NCBI GenBank assembly: GCA_023488905.1
Contig: JAMDCQ010000003.1
Location: 62,001 to 126,000 of the forward strand
Length of the DNA stretch: 64,000 bases
Direction of reading: 5' to 3'
Source of the DNA: Candidatus Bathyarchaeota archaeon
GTDB lineage: Archaea > Thermoproteota > Bathyarchaeia > Bathyarchaeales > Bathycorpusculaceae
Of this stretch, positions 26,975 through 36,505 are shown piece after piece. The translations under genes and the position numbers were made by a program. The notes below the pieces were generated by a model, which searched no databases, was not told where the DNA came from, and was given only the letters and a program-made list of their open reading frames with translations. Numbering within the stretch: position 1 is the first letter of the stretch; every line of letters starts with the position of its first letter.

Positions 26975-28579
26975 ATGGTTACCACCCAAACAACCTCCAC
27001 TATTCTCTCCTTCTCAGGTCAAAAAGTCAGTGAATCCGAGGTTGAGGCAGCCGCTGTTTTTGCAGTTGCGGAAATGGCGCGAAATAAGGGGGGCGGATTG
27101 CTTTCAAGGCAACCTCAAGAGACCTTGGCTTTTCTCGCCAAAGTTGGGTACCCTTTGTTGTTGTTCCCAAAAGAAAAATCGGTCTTGTTGTTTGACGGTT
27201 TAGGCGGCTTTACGCACAAGTTACCTTATGCTGAGGCTCCTTCAGCAAAAACCTTCCTAGCCGCTTTAGAAGCAAATCAGCGTCCCCGAGAAAACTACCT
27301 CTCTTTTCTCTCCGCGCATGGCAGCTACTTCAAACAGGTCCCGGATGAGAAGACATTTGCGTTGAGAGGTTTAATAGCTAACCCCGACTTCAAAAGCGAA
27401 TTCGAAAGTTATCTAAAAGAAGCAACCGAGATAGCGGAGTCTTCCAAACTGCTTTCACCAACTCTTGATGAAGAAAAAATTTCGACATCTCTAACAGACT
27501 TAGACAAACTGCAATCACTGCTAAGAGATAACCAAACTAAGCTCGCCGAATGCCTCAGCTTACTGAGAAAAACAAGTAGCCAATACGTAACTGAAGTCGA
27601 ATTCGAAATCATTGCAGCAACAGAAGAGGCAGAAGCAAAAATTAAAGCCCAAGCAGAATTCATAAACCCCCAAATAGCAGCATTAAAAAAAACCTATGCT
27701 AAAAAAATCAAAAGGGTAACCACGAGCTTTGACAAAGGCTTTAGTGATCAGCAAAAATATAGGGTTAAGACTGGACGGCTCATTAAGCGTCTTGAAATTA
27801 AAATTCGTCAGTATGAACGTGAAGCCAAACGGCAGGGTAAACAGGGACACAAAATTTACGAGAAACGCTGGAAAGACAAAATCAAGCAAGCTGAAAAAGA
27901 ACTCTCGGGACTTAAAAAAGAGCTGAAAGATACCGAAGACGCTTTAAAACGAATTGTCAAACAGAAAGCTGATGCGCTGTCAAACCTCAATTTCGAATTA
28001 GATAGTCAAGTAAAAGTGGCGAGACAGCCTATGGTCAGGCTGGAAGAGGCACGCGACGCAAAAACGTTTGCACTGAAACAGGAAAGCAACAAGTTACTGG
28101 CGTTAGAGAAACCTATTGCTGAGGGCATTGAACAAAACCTGAAACTTGAAGAGACCCTCAACGCAGGCTTTGCTGATTTAGGCATCAGCGACTCACAAGT
28201 TAAAAGCGCGGCTCGGGTTTATGTTCCATTCTATGTAGCTTGCTACGAGTATGGCTCAGCAAGACGATACCTTTGCGTACCGCCCTCAACGATTAGCGAA
28301 GCAGATTTCTCATCGAAGCTCAAAGGCGCATTAGGTATGTCCAAAACCAAAAACCTACTAACCCCCCGCTTCAAAACAGTCGCCACGCTTATGGATAACG
28401 TGGAGGCATTAACATGGCATAACAGCGTTTTCGAGAAAGAACTGTGGCGCTTAGGCGAGGGAAGCAACCTCTTAAAAAACAGCCTTTTTACCGCTAATGT
28501 TAAAACTGGTTTGGCGTATCTCAAAAGGGCGGGTTGGTTGTCTGAGCGGGAAGAGACCGAGTTGCGCGAACAGTTATAG
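26975..28579 (+). CDS. Coiled-coil protein, unknown function
   Basis: 534 residues. An N-terminal globular part (1-130) precedes a long charged coiled coil (about 165-385, with repeats rich in K, E and L such as RLIKRLEIKIRQYEREAKRQ). A C-terminal globular part (about 400-534) contains YVPFYVACYEYGSARRYLCV. There is no signal peptide and no nucleotide motif. It resembles large coiled-coil proteins of uncultivated archaea, but no function can be named. It stands alone. Confidence 0.7.
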   Translation: MVTTQTTSTILSFSGQKVSESEVEAAAVFAVAEMARNKGGGLLSRQPQETLAFLAKVGYPLLLFPKEKSVLLFDGLGGFTHKLPYAEAPSAKTFLAALEANQRPRENYLSFLSAHGSYFKQVPDEKTFALRGLIANPDFKSEFESYLKEATEIAESSKLLSPTLDEEKISTSLTDLDKLQSLLRDNQTKLAECLSLLRKTSSQYVTEVEFEIIAATEEAEAKIKAQAEFINPQIAALKKTYAKKIKRVTTSFDKGFSDQQKYRVKTGRLIKRLEIKIRQYEREAKRQGKQGHKIYEKRWKDKIKQAEKELSGLKKELKDTEDALKRIVKQKADALSNLNFELDSQVKVARQPMVRLEEARDAKTFALKQESNKLLALEKPIAEGIEQNLKLEETLNAGFADLGISDSQVKSAARVYVPFYVACYEYGSARRYLCVPPSTISEADFSSKLKGALGMSKTKNLLTPRFKTVATLMDNVEALTWHNSVFEKELWRLGEGSNLLKNSLFTANVKTGLAYLKRAGWLSEREETELREQL

Positions 28580-28659
28580 AGTTAGCGTTCTGTTGGCTCA
28601 AAAAACTTATTGTACTCCTCATACAGTTACTATTGTGCGAGTTATGGCAGTAGAGAATT

Positions 28660-29349
28660 ATGGTTGACGCTAACGGTTACATATTGAAGGTTTCTAACAT
28701 AGGGGTTAATCTGCAAAACCAAACGCTACTGGACCATGTTAGCTTCAGCGTCAAGAAGGGAACCACAATGGCTATATTGGGACCTAATGGGGCGGGTAAA
28801 ACGGTTTTGCTGCGTACTCTTCTGAACCTTCTGCCGCACACAGGCTCAATAGAGTGGACCGAGAAAGTAAAAATCGGCTACGTCCCCCAATACGTAACCG
28901 TCTCAGATGTGCCGATGTCTGTGAAAGAATTCCTCTCCATCGGAAAAGGCAACTACATAGAGGCACTAGATAGTGTGCGATTAACCGACAAAAGCATCCT
29001 AAACAAGCGCCTCGGAGTCCTCTCCGGTGGTCAACTGCGCAGGGTGCTTATTGCTTGGGCCTTAACCGACCGCCCAAACGTGCTGCTCCTCGATGAACCT
29101 ACAACAGGGGTTGATATGGACAGCGAGGAACCCATCTATTTGATGCTTAACGATATCAAAAAAACCCAGAAAATAACCATCCTCCTCATAACTCATAACA
29201 TACATATCGTTCAAGAATACGCCGACGACTTACTCGCATTAAACAAATGCGTAACGTACTGTGGGCCATCAAGCGAAATAGGTAAGCCAAACATTCAGAA
29301 GCAGATTTACGGCGAAACAGTCTGCGTTGAAACACAAAAAGGAGAATAA
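28660..29349 (+). CDS. znuC: Metal-type ABC transporter ATP-binding protein
   Basis: 229 residues. Walker A GPNGAGKT (near 38), Q-loop region GYVPQYV, signature LSGGQLRR and Walker B VLLLDEPTTGVD are all present, with the H-loop ITHN. The next gene encodes an ABC-3 permease, overlapping by one base (TAATG). Together they form a zinc/manganese-type importer. No solute-binding protein gene is in the window. The gene symbol reflects the family only. Confidence 0.85.
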   Translation: MVDANGYILKVSNIGVNLQNQTLLDHVSFSVKKGTTMAILGPNGAGKTVLLRTLLNLLPHTGSIEWTEKVKIGYVPQYVTVSDVPMSVKEFLSIGKGNYIEALDSVRLTDKSILNKRLGVLSGGQLRRVLIAWALTDRPNVLLLDEPTTGVDMDSEEPIYLMLNDIKKTQKITILLITHNIHIVQEYADDLLALNKCVTYCGPSSEIGKPNIQKQIYGETVCVETQKGE

Positions 29350-30140
29350 TGATGTCCGAAGTAATCCTTTACAGTGTCGTAACAGCTGTTTTTGTGGGAA
29401 TCTCGGCAGGCTACCTTGGCTCCCTCATGGTTTTGGAAAAGATGGCGCTCGTTGGCGATGCTCTGTCTCATGTTGCGCTACCCGGCTTGGCAATTGGGAT
29501 CATTTTCAACTTTGACCCTTTGATCGGCGCGTTTGCTTTCCTATTTATTTCCGCTATCGTAATTTGGCATCTGCAGCGGGTAACAAAAATTTCTTTTGAG
29601 GCACTGGTGGGCGCGATGTTTACCTTTGCATTAGCTACGGGAATTCTGTTAATGGGCGACGACTTAGAAGCGCTCGAAGAGGCACTTTTCGGAGACATAA
29701 CCCAAGTTACAGCCATGCATGTTGGAGCCGCAGTTATAATTTCAATCGGCGCCATCCTCCTCACACGGGTGCTCTACAAAAAAGTCGTTTTAGCCATGAT
29801 CTCAGAAGACTTAGCTATTTCAAAAGGCATTAACGTGGCAAAAACAAACCTGCTGTACCTGTTCCTGGTTTCGCTGGTGGTGGCTATCGGCATTCAAATC
29901 GTGGGCACCCTACTGGTAGGTTTCCTAGTTATAGTTCCCGCGATTGCAGCGAGAAACTTGAGCACCAACATGCACCGATACGTAATGCTCAGCGCAGTTT
30001 TCGGGTTAGCCGCAGCTGTTTCCGGTGTGCTTTTGGCGAGCTATTTTGGGCAGCCTCCTGGTCCAGTGGTGGTTTTCACTGGAATAACCATCTTCGCGGT
30101 CACTGTGCTCGTTAACTGGAGAAAGAAATACACCACCTGA
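29349..30140 (+). CDS. znuB: ABC-3 family metal transporter permease
   Basis: 263 residues with about eight membrane helices. The ABC-3 signature is visible in GDALSHVALPGLAIG (near 37) and in LVGFLVIVPAIAARNL (near 187). The ribosome site AAAGGAGAATA precedes the double ATG. It pairs with the ATPase upstream for uptake of zinc or manganese; the metal cannot be decided from sequence. Confidence 0.87.
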   Translation: MMSEVILYSVVTAVFVGISAGYLGSLMVLEKMALVGDALSHVALPGLAIGIIFNFDPLIGAFAFLFISAIVIWHLQRVTKISFEALVGAMFTFALATGILLMGDDLEALEEALFGDITQVTAMHVGAAVIISIGAILLTRVLYKKVVLAMISEDLAISKGINVAKTNLLYLFLVSLVVAIGIQIVGTLLVGFLVIVPAIAARNLSTNMHRYVMLSAVFGLAAAVSGVLLASYFGQPPGPVVVFTGITIFAVTVLVNWRKKYTT

Positions 30141-30150
30141 GGCAAAAAAT

Positions 30151-30573
30151 TTGAAGAAATATAGCGGCAAAACATCAACCGCCCTAATCCCCTACCCCGA
30201 CGACGAGATTTTGCTGATAAAACGTAACACTCGCCCCTTCGTGGGTTATTGGGCGCTGCCTGGCGGCAGAATGGATCCCGGTGAAACCATAGAGCAAACG
30301 GTCGTCCGCGAAGTCAAAGAAGAAACGGGGCTCACCGTAGAGATAGTGAAGGTAGTGGGCGAATACGTCGAAGTAGGCGTCAAAGACGACGTAGAATACG
30401 AGTACTACCCCACCTGCTTTGTGGTAAAACCCGTGGGTGGGGAGCTAAAAAAGCAGGACACCGAAATACAGGAAATGCAGCTTTTCAGCCTAAACGCGTT
30501 ACCTCTGCCCTTAGCGTTTGAGCACGAAAAAATGATAAGGGATTATGTTTCACACCAAAAAAGCGGCGTGTAA
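30151..30573 (+). CDS. Nudix hydrolase
   Basis: 140 residues with the complete Nudix box, from GGRMDPGETIEQTVVREVKE to ETGL (near 38-61). It hydrolyses nucleoside-diphosphate-linked compounds, with metal bound by the two glutamates of the E-E pair. It begins with TTG 10 nt after the permease gene, so it may be co-transcribed. Substrate unknown; its type resembles ADP-ribose or oxidised-nucleotide hydrolases. Confidence 0.88.
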   Translation: MKKYSGKTSTALIPYPDDEILLIKRNTRPFVGYWALPGGRMDPGETIEQTVVREVKEETGLTVEIVKVVGEYVEVGVKDDVEYEYYPTCFVVKPVGGELKKQDTEIQEMQLFSLNALPLPLAFEHEKMIRDYVSHQKSGV

Positions 30574-30583
30574 CCCTATTTTT

Positions 30584-31531
30584 TTATTGGGTACTTTTCT
30601 TCTGTGTCGGCGGCGGAGGGACGGGGAGGATTGTGGCTTTATTGAGGTTTTCCTGCTCGTTAAGTATCAGCGAAATAACATTGCCTTCGGGAACTATGAT
30701 TTTTGTGTTGTTCTCCAGTGAAGTAGTGATTGTTTCTAGCTGCTTGAAGGTTATTGCCGAGTCCTTGAAGTAAGTCGTCAAAGCTTCGTTGCGCAGTTTT
30801 GTTGCTTGCGCGTCACCTTCAGCGATTGCGATGGTTGCGGTTTTTTGGCCTTCTGCCTGCAATATGGATGCTTGCTTCATGCCTTCGGCGCGTTGGATAG
30901 ATGCGTTCTTTTCACCGCTTGCCAGTGTTGCTTGGGCGATGGCTGTTTTTTCTGCGGCTTGTCGTTCGTTGTCGGCTTTAAGCACTGACTCCATGCTGCT
31001 CATGAGGCCTCTTGGGGGTTCGAGGTCTTTGATTTCTGCGCGGACGATTTCTATGCCCCATTCTCTGGTTTGTTCATCGAGGACTTCTTTGAGTTTGGCG
31101 TTGATTGTTGGTCTGGATGTGTTTGCTACGGTCATGTCCATGCCGCCGATGATGTCTCTGAGCACGGTTCGCGCTAAGGTGTCGATTTGGGATTCGTAGT
31201 TATTTACGTAGTATTGGGATGCTTTCACTGCTGTTTCCTCTGTTTTTACTTTGTAGAATACAACGGCGTCTACACCCATGAAGACTTTGTCTCTGGTGAT
31301 AACGTCTTGGCGCTGCACAGCTGTCATGCGTTCGGTGATGTTGACTTTGATGATGCGGTCAACAAAGGGCACAAGCAAAGTTATGCCTGCCTGCACGAAA
31401 CGGTGGTACTTGCCCAAACGTTCAACTAAGCCTCTCTCGGTTGGTCTAACAATCCTAAGTGACGAAAGCACAACATACGCGATAAAAATTATCGGTACAA
31501 CTATAGCTAAAACTTGAATAATATCAACCAT
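30584..31531 (-). CDS. SPFH/stomatin-like membrane protein
   Basis: 315 residues. One N-terminal membrane helix (about 5-25) precedes the SPFH core: RIVRPTERGLVERLGKYHRF, then VDAVVFYKVKTEETAVKASQ, then a glutamine/alanine-rich coil with EAEG-like repeats (AEGMKQASILQAEGQKT). The family forms large ring scaffolds with the NfeD protease in many prokaryotes; no NfeD gene is adjacent here. The C-terminus is Pro-rich. Confidence 0.9.
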   Translation of the reverse strand: MVDIIQVLAIVVPIIFIAYVVLSSLRIVRPTERGLVERLGKYHRFVQAGITLLVPFVDRIIKVNITERMTAVQRQDVITRDKVFMGVDAVVFYKVKTEETAVKASQYYVNNYESQIDTLARTVLRDIIGGMDMTVANTSRPTINAKLKEVLDEQTREWGIEIVRAEIKDLEPPRGLMSSMESVLKADNERQAAEKTAIAQATLASGEKNASIQRAEGMKQASILQAEGQKTATIAIAEGDAQATKLRNEALTTYFKDSAITFKQLETITTSLENNTKIIVPEGNVISLILNEQENLNKATILPVPPPPTQKKSTQ

Positions 31532-31631
31532 TTTGTTCTCCCTCTCTCTGTTTTTTGTTCTTTTGTTATTGCGTATCTGCGGAGATTTAAAATTTGTTAT
31601 TACAACAATATATCATCGCGGAAGCTGGAAG

Positions 31632-31707
31632 CGGGCCCGGTGGGATTTGAACCCACGATCTCCGGCTCCGAAGGCCGACACCTTAATCCGTGCTAGGCTA
31701 CGAGCCC
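31632..31707 (-). tRNA. tRNA-Arg (anticodon TCG)
   Basis: On the minus strand the acceptor GGGCTCG pairs with CGGGCCC with one G-U pair. The D stem is GCCT/AGGT. The anticodon loop CTTCGGA gives TCG. The T stem GTGGG/CCCAC encloses TTCAAAT. The CCA is not encoded. A degraded integrase lies 157 nt upstream on the same strand, so this gene is a likely past integration site. Confidence 0.95.
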
Positions 31708-31864
31708 TTCTACATACTTCTCGGATGGAATACTTACATTTCCGCATCTGACTAATATGGGTTATTTTGTTTTTTTTTGCTAGAACCATTACAAATCGTT
31801 GCCTGCCTTACCATGCGTTTTTCTCCTTGCGTAAATAGTGCCTGCCTGTTGTTCTGTTGTAGTT

Positions 31865-32621
31865 CTATTCTTGGTATCCTTCAGCGCCGTAGCGGCTCAT
31901 TTTTTCGCTGTAGTCGGGATCGGTTTCAGAGATTTCTATTGGTTCCCATTCTTTGTCGCTGCCATAGAGTCGCTCTGATATTGGAGCGCAGACTTTGACG
32001 TATTTGTCAGTTTTCGCCCAAGAGGTTTGCTACTACGTCTGAGTTGCCTCGCCAATGGCGGTTACTGTAGAATGTGATCTTTTCTAGTTCTGGTATGCCT
32101 AAGCGTTTAGCTGCTGCTTCTCTGGCTCGTCTGAAGTTTTGTCCAGCCGTGTCTACGCCGCTGTATGTGAAGACAAGGTTTAGGTTTCTTTGTTTTCGGT
32201 TGCGGCATGTAGCGATGTTGATTTGTCGCTTTTTCAGTTCTGAGAGCATGTCGATGACTTTGACGAAGCGTCCTTTTAGTTGGATAGTTCTTGTTCGCCC
32301 GTGTTTAGCTGGTTTGTTTATGGCGATTGTTTTTCTGGCAAAGTCTATGTCTTTCCACTCGATTCTTAAGGCTTCGATGGGTCTTGCGGCGGTTGCCATC
32401 AGTACAAAGCAGAAGACTTGCATTTGGAAGCTAAGTGCAGCGTAGAGAAGTTCCATGTGTTGAGTCTGCGGCAGGTTATACTCAGGGGTTTTGTATTCAA
32501 ACTGCGGTATCTTGACGTCTTCCATGTGGAGGTATTTTTTGACGGAGCATAGGCTAAATTGCATAAGCCATTTATAAAATGAGAATCGGGATTCAAAATC
32601 AACATAGCCAAAAACTCCCAT
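31865..32621 (-). pseudogene. Decayed tyrosine recombinase (integrase)
   Basis: The frame to 32007 contains the catalytic Arg of box I in ARPIEALRIEW (near 80), a lysine hairpin (KPAKHGRTRTIQL), and RHWRGN as the box II remnant, then stops at LLGEN. A second frame from about 32020 to 31865 continues with coding sequence (TDKYVKVCAPISERLYGS) to a TAG. The usual segment between the RHW and LLGH parts and the one after LLG are shortened, so a small deletion and frameshift broke the gene. The N-terminal core-binding domain is also short. It lies next to tRNA-Arg, as expected for an integrated element remnant. Confidence 0.8.
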
Positions 32622-32687
32622 AGGTAACTTAACAGTATCGTTTTTGGGAAAGTTTAATATGGTTTAGAGTCGAAGTGTGGTTATAAT

Positions 32688-32721
32688 GGCAAGTTCAACC
32701 CACAGTTAACTTTAACTTGCC
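32688..32721. repeat. Inverted repeat in a leader
   Basis: GGCAAGTT (32688-32695) and AACTTGCC (32714-32721) form a perfect 8-bp stem with an 18-nt loop. It ends 10 nt before the ribosome site of the following small gene. It might be an operator or an mRNA hairpin. Confidence 0.5.
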
Positions 32722-32743
32722 TGAGCCACAAGGGAGTGAGCGG

Positions 32744-33052
32744 ATGAACCTAAAACTTTACGCAATCAAAAACATCAACCAACGCGTCGAACGCGTCCAG
32801 CTCGTCGTAGTCGACCTCGACCAGAGCAAACGCTACCCACTCAACTTCGTCTGCGTCCTGCCACGCTACTTCCGCATCCTAGAAAAACGCAGCAGCAAAT
32901 TCGCCAAAATGTTCGGCGAAAAAAGCCTCCACATGGCAAAAAAACTCCTCCTAGACGCAGCCCACCATGAAGCAGACCCCGAAATACAAACCGCCATCAA
33001 CAAACGCATAAAAGACATCGACTCAAAACAAGAATACCCAAAACAACTATAA
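32744..33052 (+). CDS. Small charged protein, unknown function
   Basis: Start at the ATG at 32744, 7 nt after a GGGAGTGAG ribosome site. The 102-residue product is basic and mostly helical: strand-like MNLKLYAIKNINQRVERVQL, then helices rich in Lys and Ala. The codons are strongly biased to C-ending forms, as in highly expressed genes of the window (49.0-49.5 kb). No family is recognised. Confidence 0.65.
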   Translation: MNLKLYAIKNINQRVERVQLVVVDLDQSKRYPLNFVCVLPRYFRILEKRSSKFAKMFGEKSLHMAKKLLLDAAHHEADPEIQTAINKRIKDIDSKQEYPKQL

Positions 33053-33099
33053 CCACACCCCATTTTTTAAGCGCCAAGTTTCCAAAAAGAAGAAGGGGC

Positions 33100-34308
33100 T
33101 TATCTGCATGAGAGCAGAAGCGAAAGCAAATACTCATTTTCCACCAAGCCGAAGCCGCCTTTTTTCGCAGAGAACTCGTCGAAGCCAGTGACGCCGTCGG
33201 GTTTCAATGAGGGCGCGGCTATGGCGAAGGGCACGGGGTCGCGGGAGTGCGTTCGAAGCTTTATCGGCGTCGGGTGATCAGGCAAAATCGCAATCGCATA
33301 CGGCTCAGCCATGCCACTCATGATTCTGCCAAGCAGTCGCCTGTCAAGGTCCTCGATGGTCTTCACTTTGAGCTGGTAATCGCCTATGTGCCCCGCTTCG
33401 TCGGGCGCTTCAACATGCACAAAAACCAAATCGTTGGTCTCCAGCGCTTTGAGCGCAGCGTCGGCTTTGCCCTCATAGTTGGTGTTGTAGAGTCCGGTTG
33501 CGCCTTCTACGTTTATGATTTCCATGCCTGCGTAGGAGCCTATGCCTTTGACTAGGTCAACGGCGGAGATGACGGCGGATTTTACGCCGAATTTCTCTTT
33601 GAGCGTGGGCATGGAGGGTTTTTTGCCGCCGCCCCAGAGCCAAATTAGGTTGCCGGGGCTTTTGGCGGACATTTCGCGGGCGATGTTGACGGGGTGATCT
33701 TTGAGGATTTCTCGGGAGCCAGCGATCATGTCTCGGAGTAGCTGCGCGGTTTTTTCTGCCTCAGGCGCCAATGCCTTGGGCAGCACCTCGGAAACTGCTA
33801 CCCCTCGCGCGTCATGGGGCGGAGTACACTTGATCAGCTCAGGAGTAGTGAAGTTGCGCATGATTAAAAAGTGCCTGTAGTCTAAGCCTGAGTGGAACTC
33901 GATTTCGCCCTTTTTGTCAAACTTGCTCTTCACTGCCGCTATTAACTCGGCGGCTTCCTCGGTCGAAATGTGCCCCGCTGAGTAGTCGGCTATGGCGCCG
34001 TTTTCTTCGGTTATAATGTTGCAGCGATACGCGGTGTCGTTTGGACCCAGGTTTATGCCTCTGGATGGAGCTTCAAGCGGTCCTCTGCCGGGGCAAAAGC
34101 GGGCGGGGTTGTAACTTAGAACGGAGCAGATGGCTACGTCTGAGCCGGGGGTGCATTGGTCGGGTACGTTTTTGATGAGTCCGCTTTGGCCTTTGGCGGC
34201 TATGGCGTCCATGTTGGGTTTGTGGGCTGCTTGTAGCGGCGTTTTGTCGCCTAATTCGGGCACTGGGTAATCGGACATGCCGTCTCCGACGATGAGGATG
34301 TACTTCAT
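33100..34308 (-). CDS. apgM: 2,3-Bisphosphoglycerate-independent phosphoglycerate mutase, archaeal type
   Basis: The ATG at 34308 is preferred. 402 residues of the alkaline-phosphatase superfamily. Metal and nucleophile motifs are visible: VGDGMSDYP at the start, TPGSDVAICSVLSYNP (catalytic Ser near 56), VEAPDEAGH, and PDHPTP toward the end. The enzyme interconverts 3- and 2-phosphoglycerate in glycolysis or gluconeogenesis in the cytoplasm. It is a single gene, divergent from the GT2 gene. Confidence 0.93.
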   Translation of the reverse strand: MKYILIVGDGMSDYPVPELGDKTPLQAAHKPNMDAIAAKGQSGLIKNVPDQCTPGSDVAICSVLSYNPARFCPGRGPLEAPSRGINLGPNDTAYRCNIITEENGAIADYSAGHISTEEAAELIAAVKSKFDKKGEIEFHSGLDYRHFLIMRNFTTPELIKCTPPHDARGVAVSEVLPKALAPEAEKTAQLLRDMIAGSREILKDHPVNIAREMSAKSPGNLIWLWGGGKKPSMPTLKEKFGVKSAVISAVDLVKGIGSYAGMEIINVEGATGLYNTNYEGKADAALKALETNDLVFVHVEAPDEAGHIGDYQLKVKTIEDLDRRLLGRIMSGMAEPYAIAILPDHPTPIKLRTHSRDPVPFAIAAPSLKPDGVTGFDEFSAKKGGFGLVENEYLLSLLLSCR

Positions 34309-34531
34309 GGGTGGCACCGTTTATTGGGGATGGTTAGTGCGGGCGTGTATTTATCTGCTTACTGACTAAAATTGGTGTTAGATGTTGGATTTTTTGTTCT
34401 GTTTTTGGTTTGTTTGGGGTTTAATGGGAATCTGGATTGGTGTGCAGTAACCTTTTAATTGGGTTTTCGGGTTCTCTTCGCATAAGTGTATTAAATAATA
34501 ATATACCCTAAATTGTGGGATAACGGCTTCG

Positions 34532-36505
34532 ATGACGCAACGACAAGAAAGCAGCACCTTCAACCCAGTTGTAATAGATGCCACTACAAAGGAGCCCGTT
34601 GACAAAGAATCCTTGTTAGCAATCCTAAAAGCCCACGACATAGATACAACCTCCGTAGAAAGCACCCAAATTCGCTTAGAAGATGTTCTTCCAACATTGC
34701 GCAAAGCCAAAGTGATTCTGCCTGGAACATTCTACAAAGATGTAGCTAAAAGACTCGGCATACCCTTTATTGACTACCAAAAAGTAACAAAACTCTACCA
34801 AGAAGAAAAAAGAAGCAAACTCATAACCATCCTACCATACCCAGTCATAAGCAAATACAAAATCATCCCACTAGAAATCCAGGGCTGCTGTGTAGATTTA
34901 GCCGTTGATAACCCCCTAGACCGCCGAGTCTTACTCACAATCCAGTATCTTTTTCCCACCCGCCAAATCAGCCTTCACATTGTCTCCGCAAAATCCATGG
35001 AGTGGGCAATCGACAACATCTATCGGGAAATTCACAAAAAAACCGCCATGCTAGACCTCTTCAACCGTACCCCCGACCAGTCAGCATACCGAGTTTTAAT
35101 GCCCAAACAGAAACTTTTCATCATAGCCGCCATAGCTGCAGTAGCTGTCTCAGCCGTAATTAACTCGGTGGTTACTTTTATGGCGTTGTTTGCAGCGATT
35201 AGCATCGGCTACTTCGTCGTTAACCCCGTTAAAATCTACATTTCCCTGCGGGGCTTCAAAGGCGGCAGAGCACCCACAAAAATCACAAAAGGCGAAATGG
35301 AGTGGACAAGAGACGAAGACCTGCCAACCTACACCGTGTTAATTCCTGTTTTCCGCGAATCAGAAATGCTGGGGCAGAACCTGCGAAACATGTACAACAT
35401 AAACTACCCCAGAGAAAAGCTGGACATCAAGGTTTTGATGGAGGAAAAAGATGAGGAAACCATCAACGAAGCCAAACGGCTGGGGTTGTTTGGGTCTCCA
35501 GAAAAACTGGTGGAAGGCATCCCTAAAGAAGAGTACACAGAGTTCCTAAAACTCTTCGACCCACTCATCATCCCCGCAGCCCAAATCACCACCAAACCCC
35601 GCGCCTGCAACTACGGGTTACTGCGCGCCAGAGGCGAACTCTGCGTCATCTACGACGCCGAAGATAAACCCGACCCCGACCAACTCAAAAAAGCAGCCAT
35701 CGTCTTTCTGCGATCGCCCGAGGAGGTTGTATGTTTACAGTCAAAACTTAACTTCTACAACGCAGACGAAAACCTCCTAACCAAATGGTTCAGCATCGAG
35801 TACGCGAACTGGTACGAATTCTACCTTCAAGGGCTGGACTGGATTGAAGCACCCATCCCCTTAGGCGGCACCAGCAACCACTTCCGCAAAAAAGGCCTCG
35901 ACGAACTAGGCCGATGGGACCCCTACAACGTCACAGAAGACGCCGACTTAGGCATCAGACTATCACGCAAAAAACTCAAAACCGAAATGATAGACACCTA
36001 CACATATGAGGAAGCTACCTTATCGGCTAAAAGCTGGGTTATCCAGAGGTCACGCTGGTACAAGGGGCACCTCCAAACGTACCTTGTGCACATGCGAAGT
36101 CCCGGCAAACTTTACCGAGATTTAGGCGCAACTAAATTCCTCAAATTGCAGTTCACGTTTGGCACAAGCGTCTTTATCCCTGTGGTAAACCCAGTCCTTT
36201 GGGCGGTTCTGGGCTTAACCCTGATTATACCGGGAGCACTAGGGTGGCTTATTCCAGCGTATTTGGCGCCGATTTGCCTCTTCAACCTAATCGTCGGCAA
36301 CCTCTCATACCTATCAATATACGTGGTGGCCTGTATTAAACTTAAAAAGTACCGCTGCATCCCCTACGCGCTGATTATGCCGGCGTATTGGGCGCTGTTG
36401 AGTGTGGCAAGCTGGAGAGGGCTCATTCAACTCATAAAGAAACCCTTCTACTGGGACAAAACCACCCATGGCGTCTCCAAAGTAGCCAAACCTAAAAGCA
36501 GCTAA
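34532..36505 (+). CDS. GspE_N-like domain fused to a family 2 glycosyltransferase
   Basis: 657 residues. The first ~165 residues resemble the N-terminal domain of type II secretion ATPases (AKRLGIPFIDYQKV, then VISKYKIIPLEIQGCCVDLAVDNP). Two membrane helices follow (about 195-230). The GT2 catalytic domain (about 265-490) has the acidic motifs DAEDKPDPDQ and EDADLGIRLSRKK, and a QxxRW-like QRSRWYKGH. Membrane segments then close the protein. This processive-GT architecture suggests polysaccharide synthesis regulated by the N-terminal domain. The stop overlaps the next gene's stop by 4 nt. Confidence 0.85.
   Translation: MTQRQESSTFNPVVIDATTKEPVDKESLLAILKAHDIDTTSVESTQIRLEDVLPTLRKAKVILPGTFYKDVAKRLGIPFIDYQKVTKLYQEEKRSKLITILPYPVISKYKIIPLEIQGCCVDLAVDNPLDRRVLLTIQYLFPTRQISLHIVSAKSMEWAIDNIYREIHKKTAMLDLFNRTPDQSAYRVLMPKQKLFIIAAIAAVAVSAVINSVVTFMALFAAISIGYFVVNPVKIYISLRGFKGGRAPTKITKGEMEWTRDEDLPTYTVLIPVFRESEMLGQNLRNMYNINYPREKLDIKVLMEEKDEETINEAKRLGLFGSPEKLVEGIPKEEYTEFLKLFDPLIIPAAQITTKPRACNYGLLRARGELCVIYDAEDKPDPDQLKKAAIVFLRSPEEVVCLQSKLNFYNADENLLTKWFSIEYANWYEFYLQGLDWIEAPIPLGGTSNHFRKKGLDELGRWDPYNVTEDADLGIRLSRKKLKTEMIDTYTYEEATLSAKSWVIQRSRWYKGHLQTYLVHMRSPGKLYRDLGATKFLKLQFTFGTSVFIPVVNPVLWAVLGLTLIIPGALGWLIPAYLAPICLFNLIVGNLSYLSIYVVACIKLKKYRCIPYALIMPAYWALLSVASWRGLIQLIKKPFYWDKTTHGVSKVAKPKSS

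Noticed and set aside
31708-31864. Attachment-site copy of tRNA-Arg
   Set aside because: No second copy of the tRNA 3' end was found in the window, so the boundary of the past element cannot be drawn.
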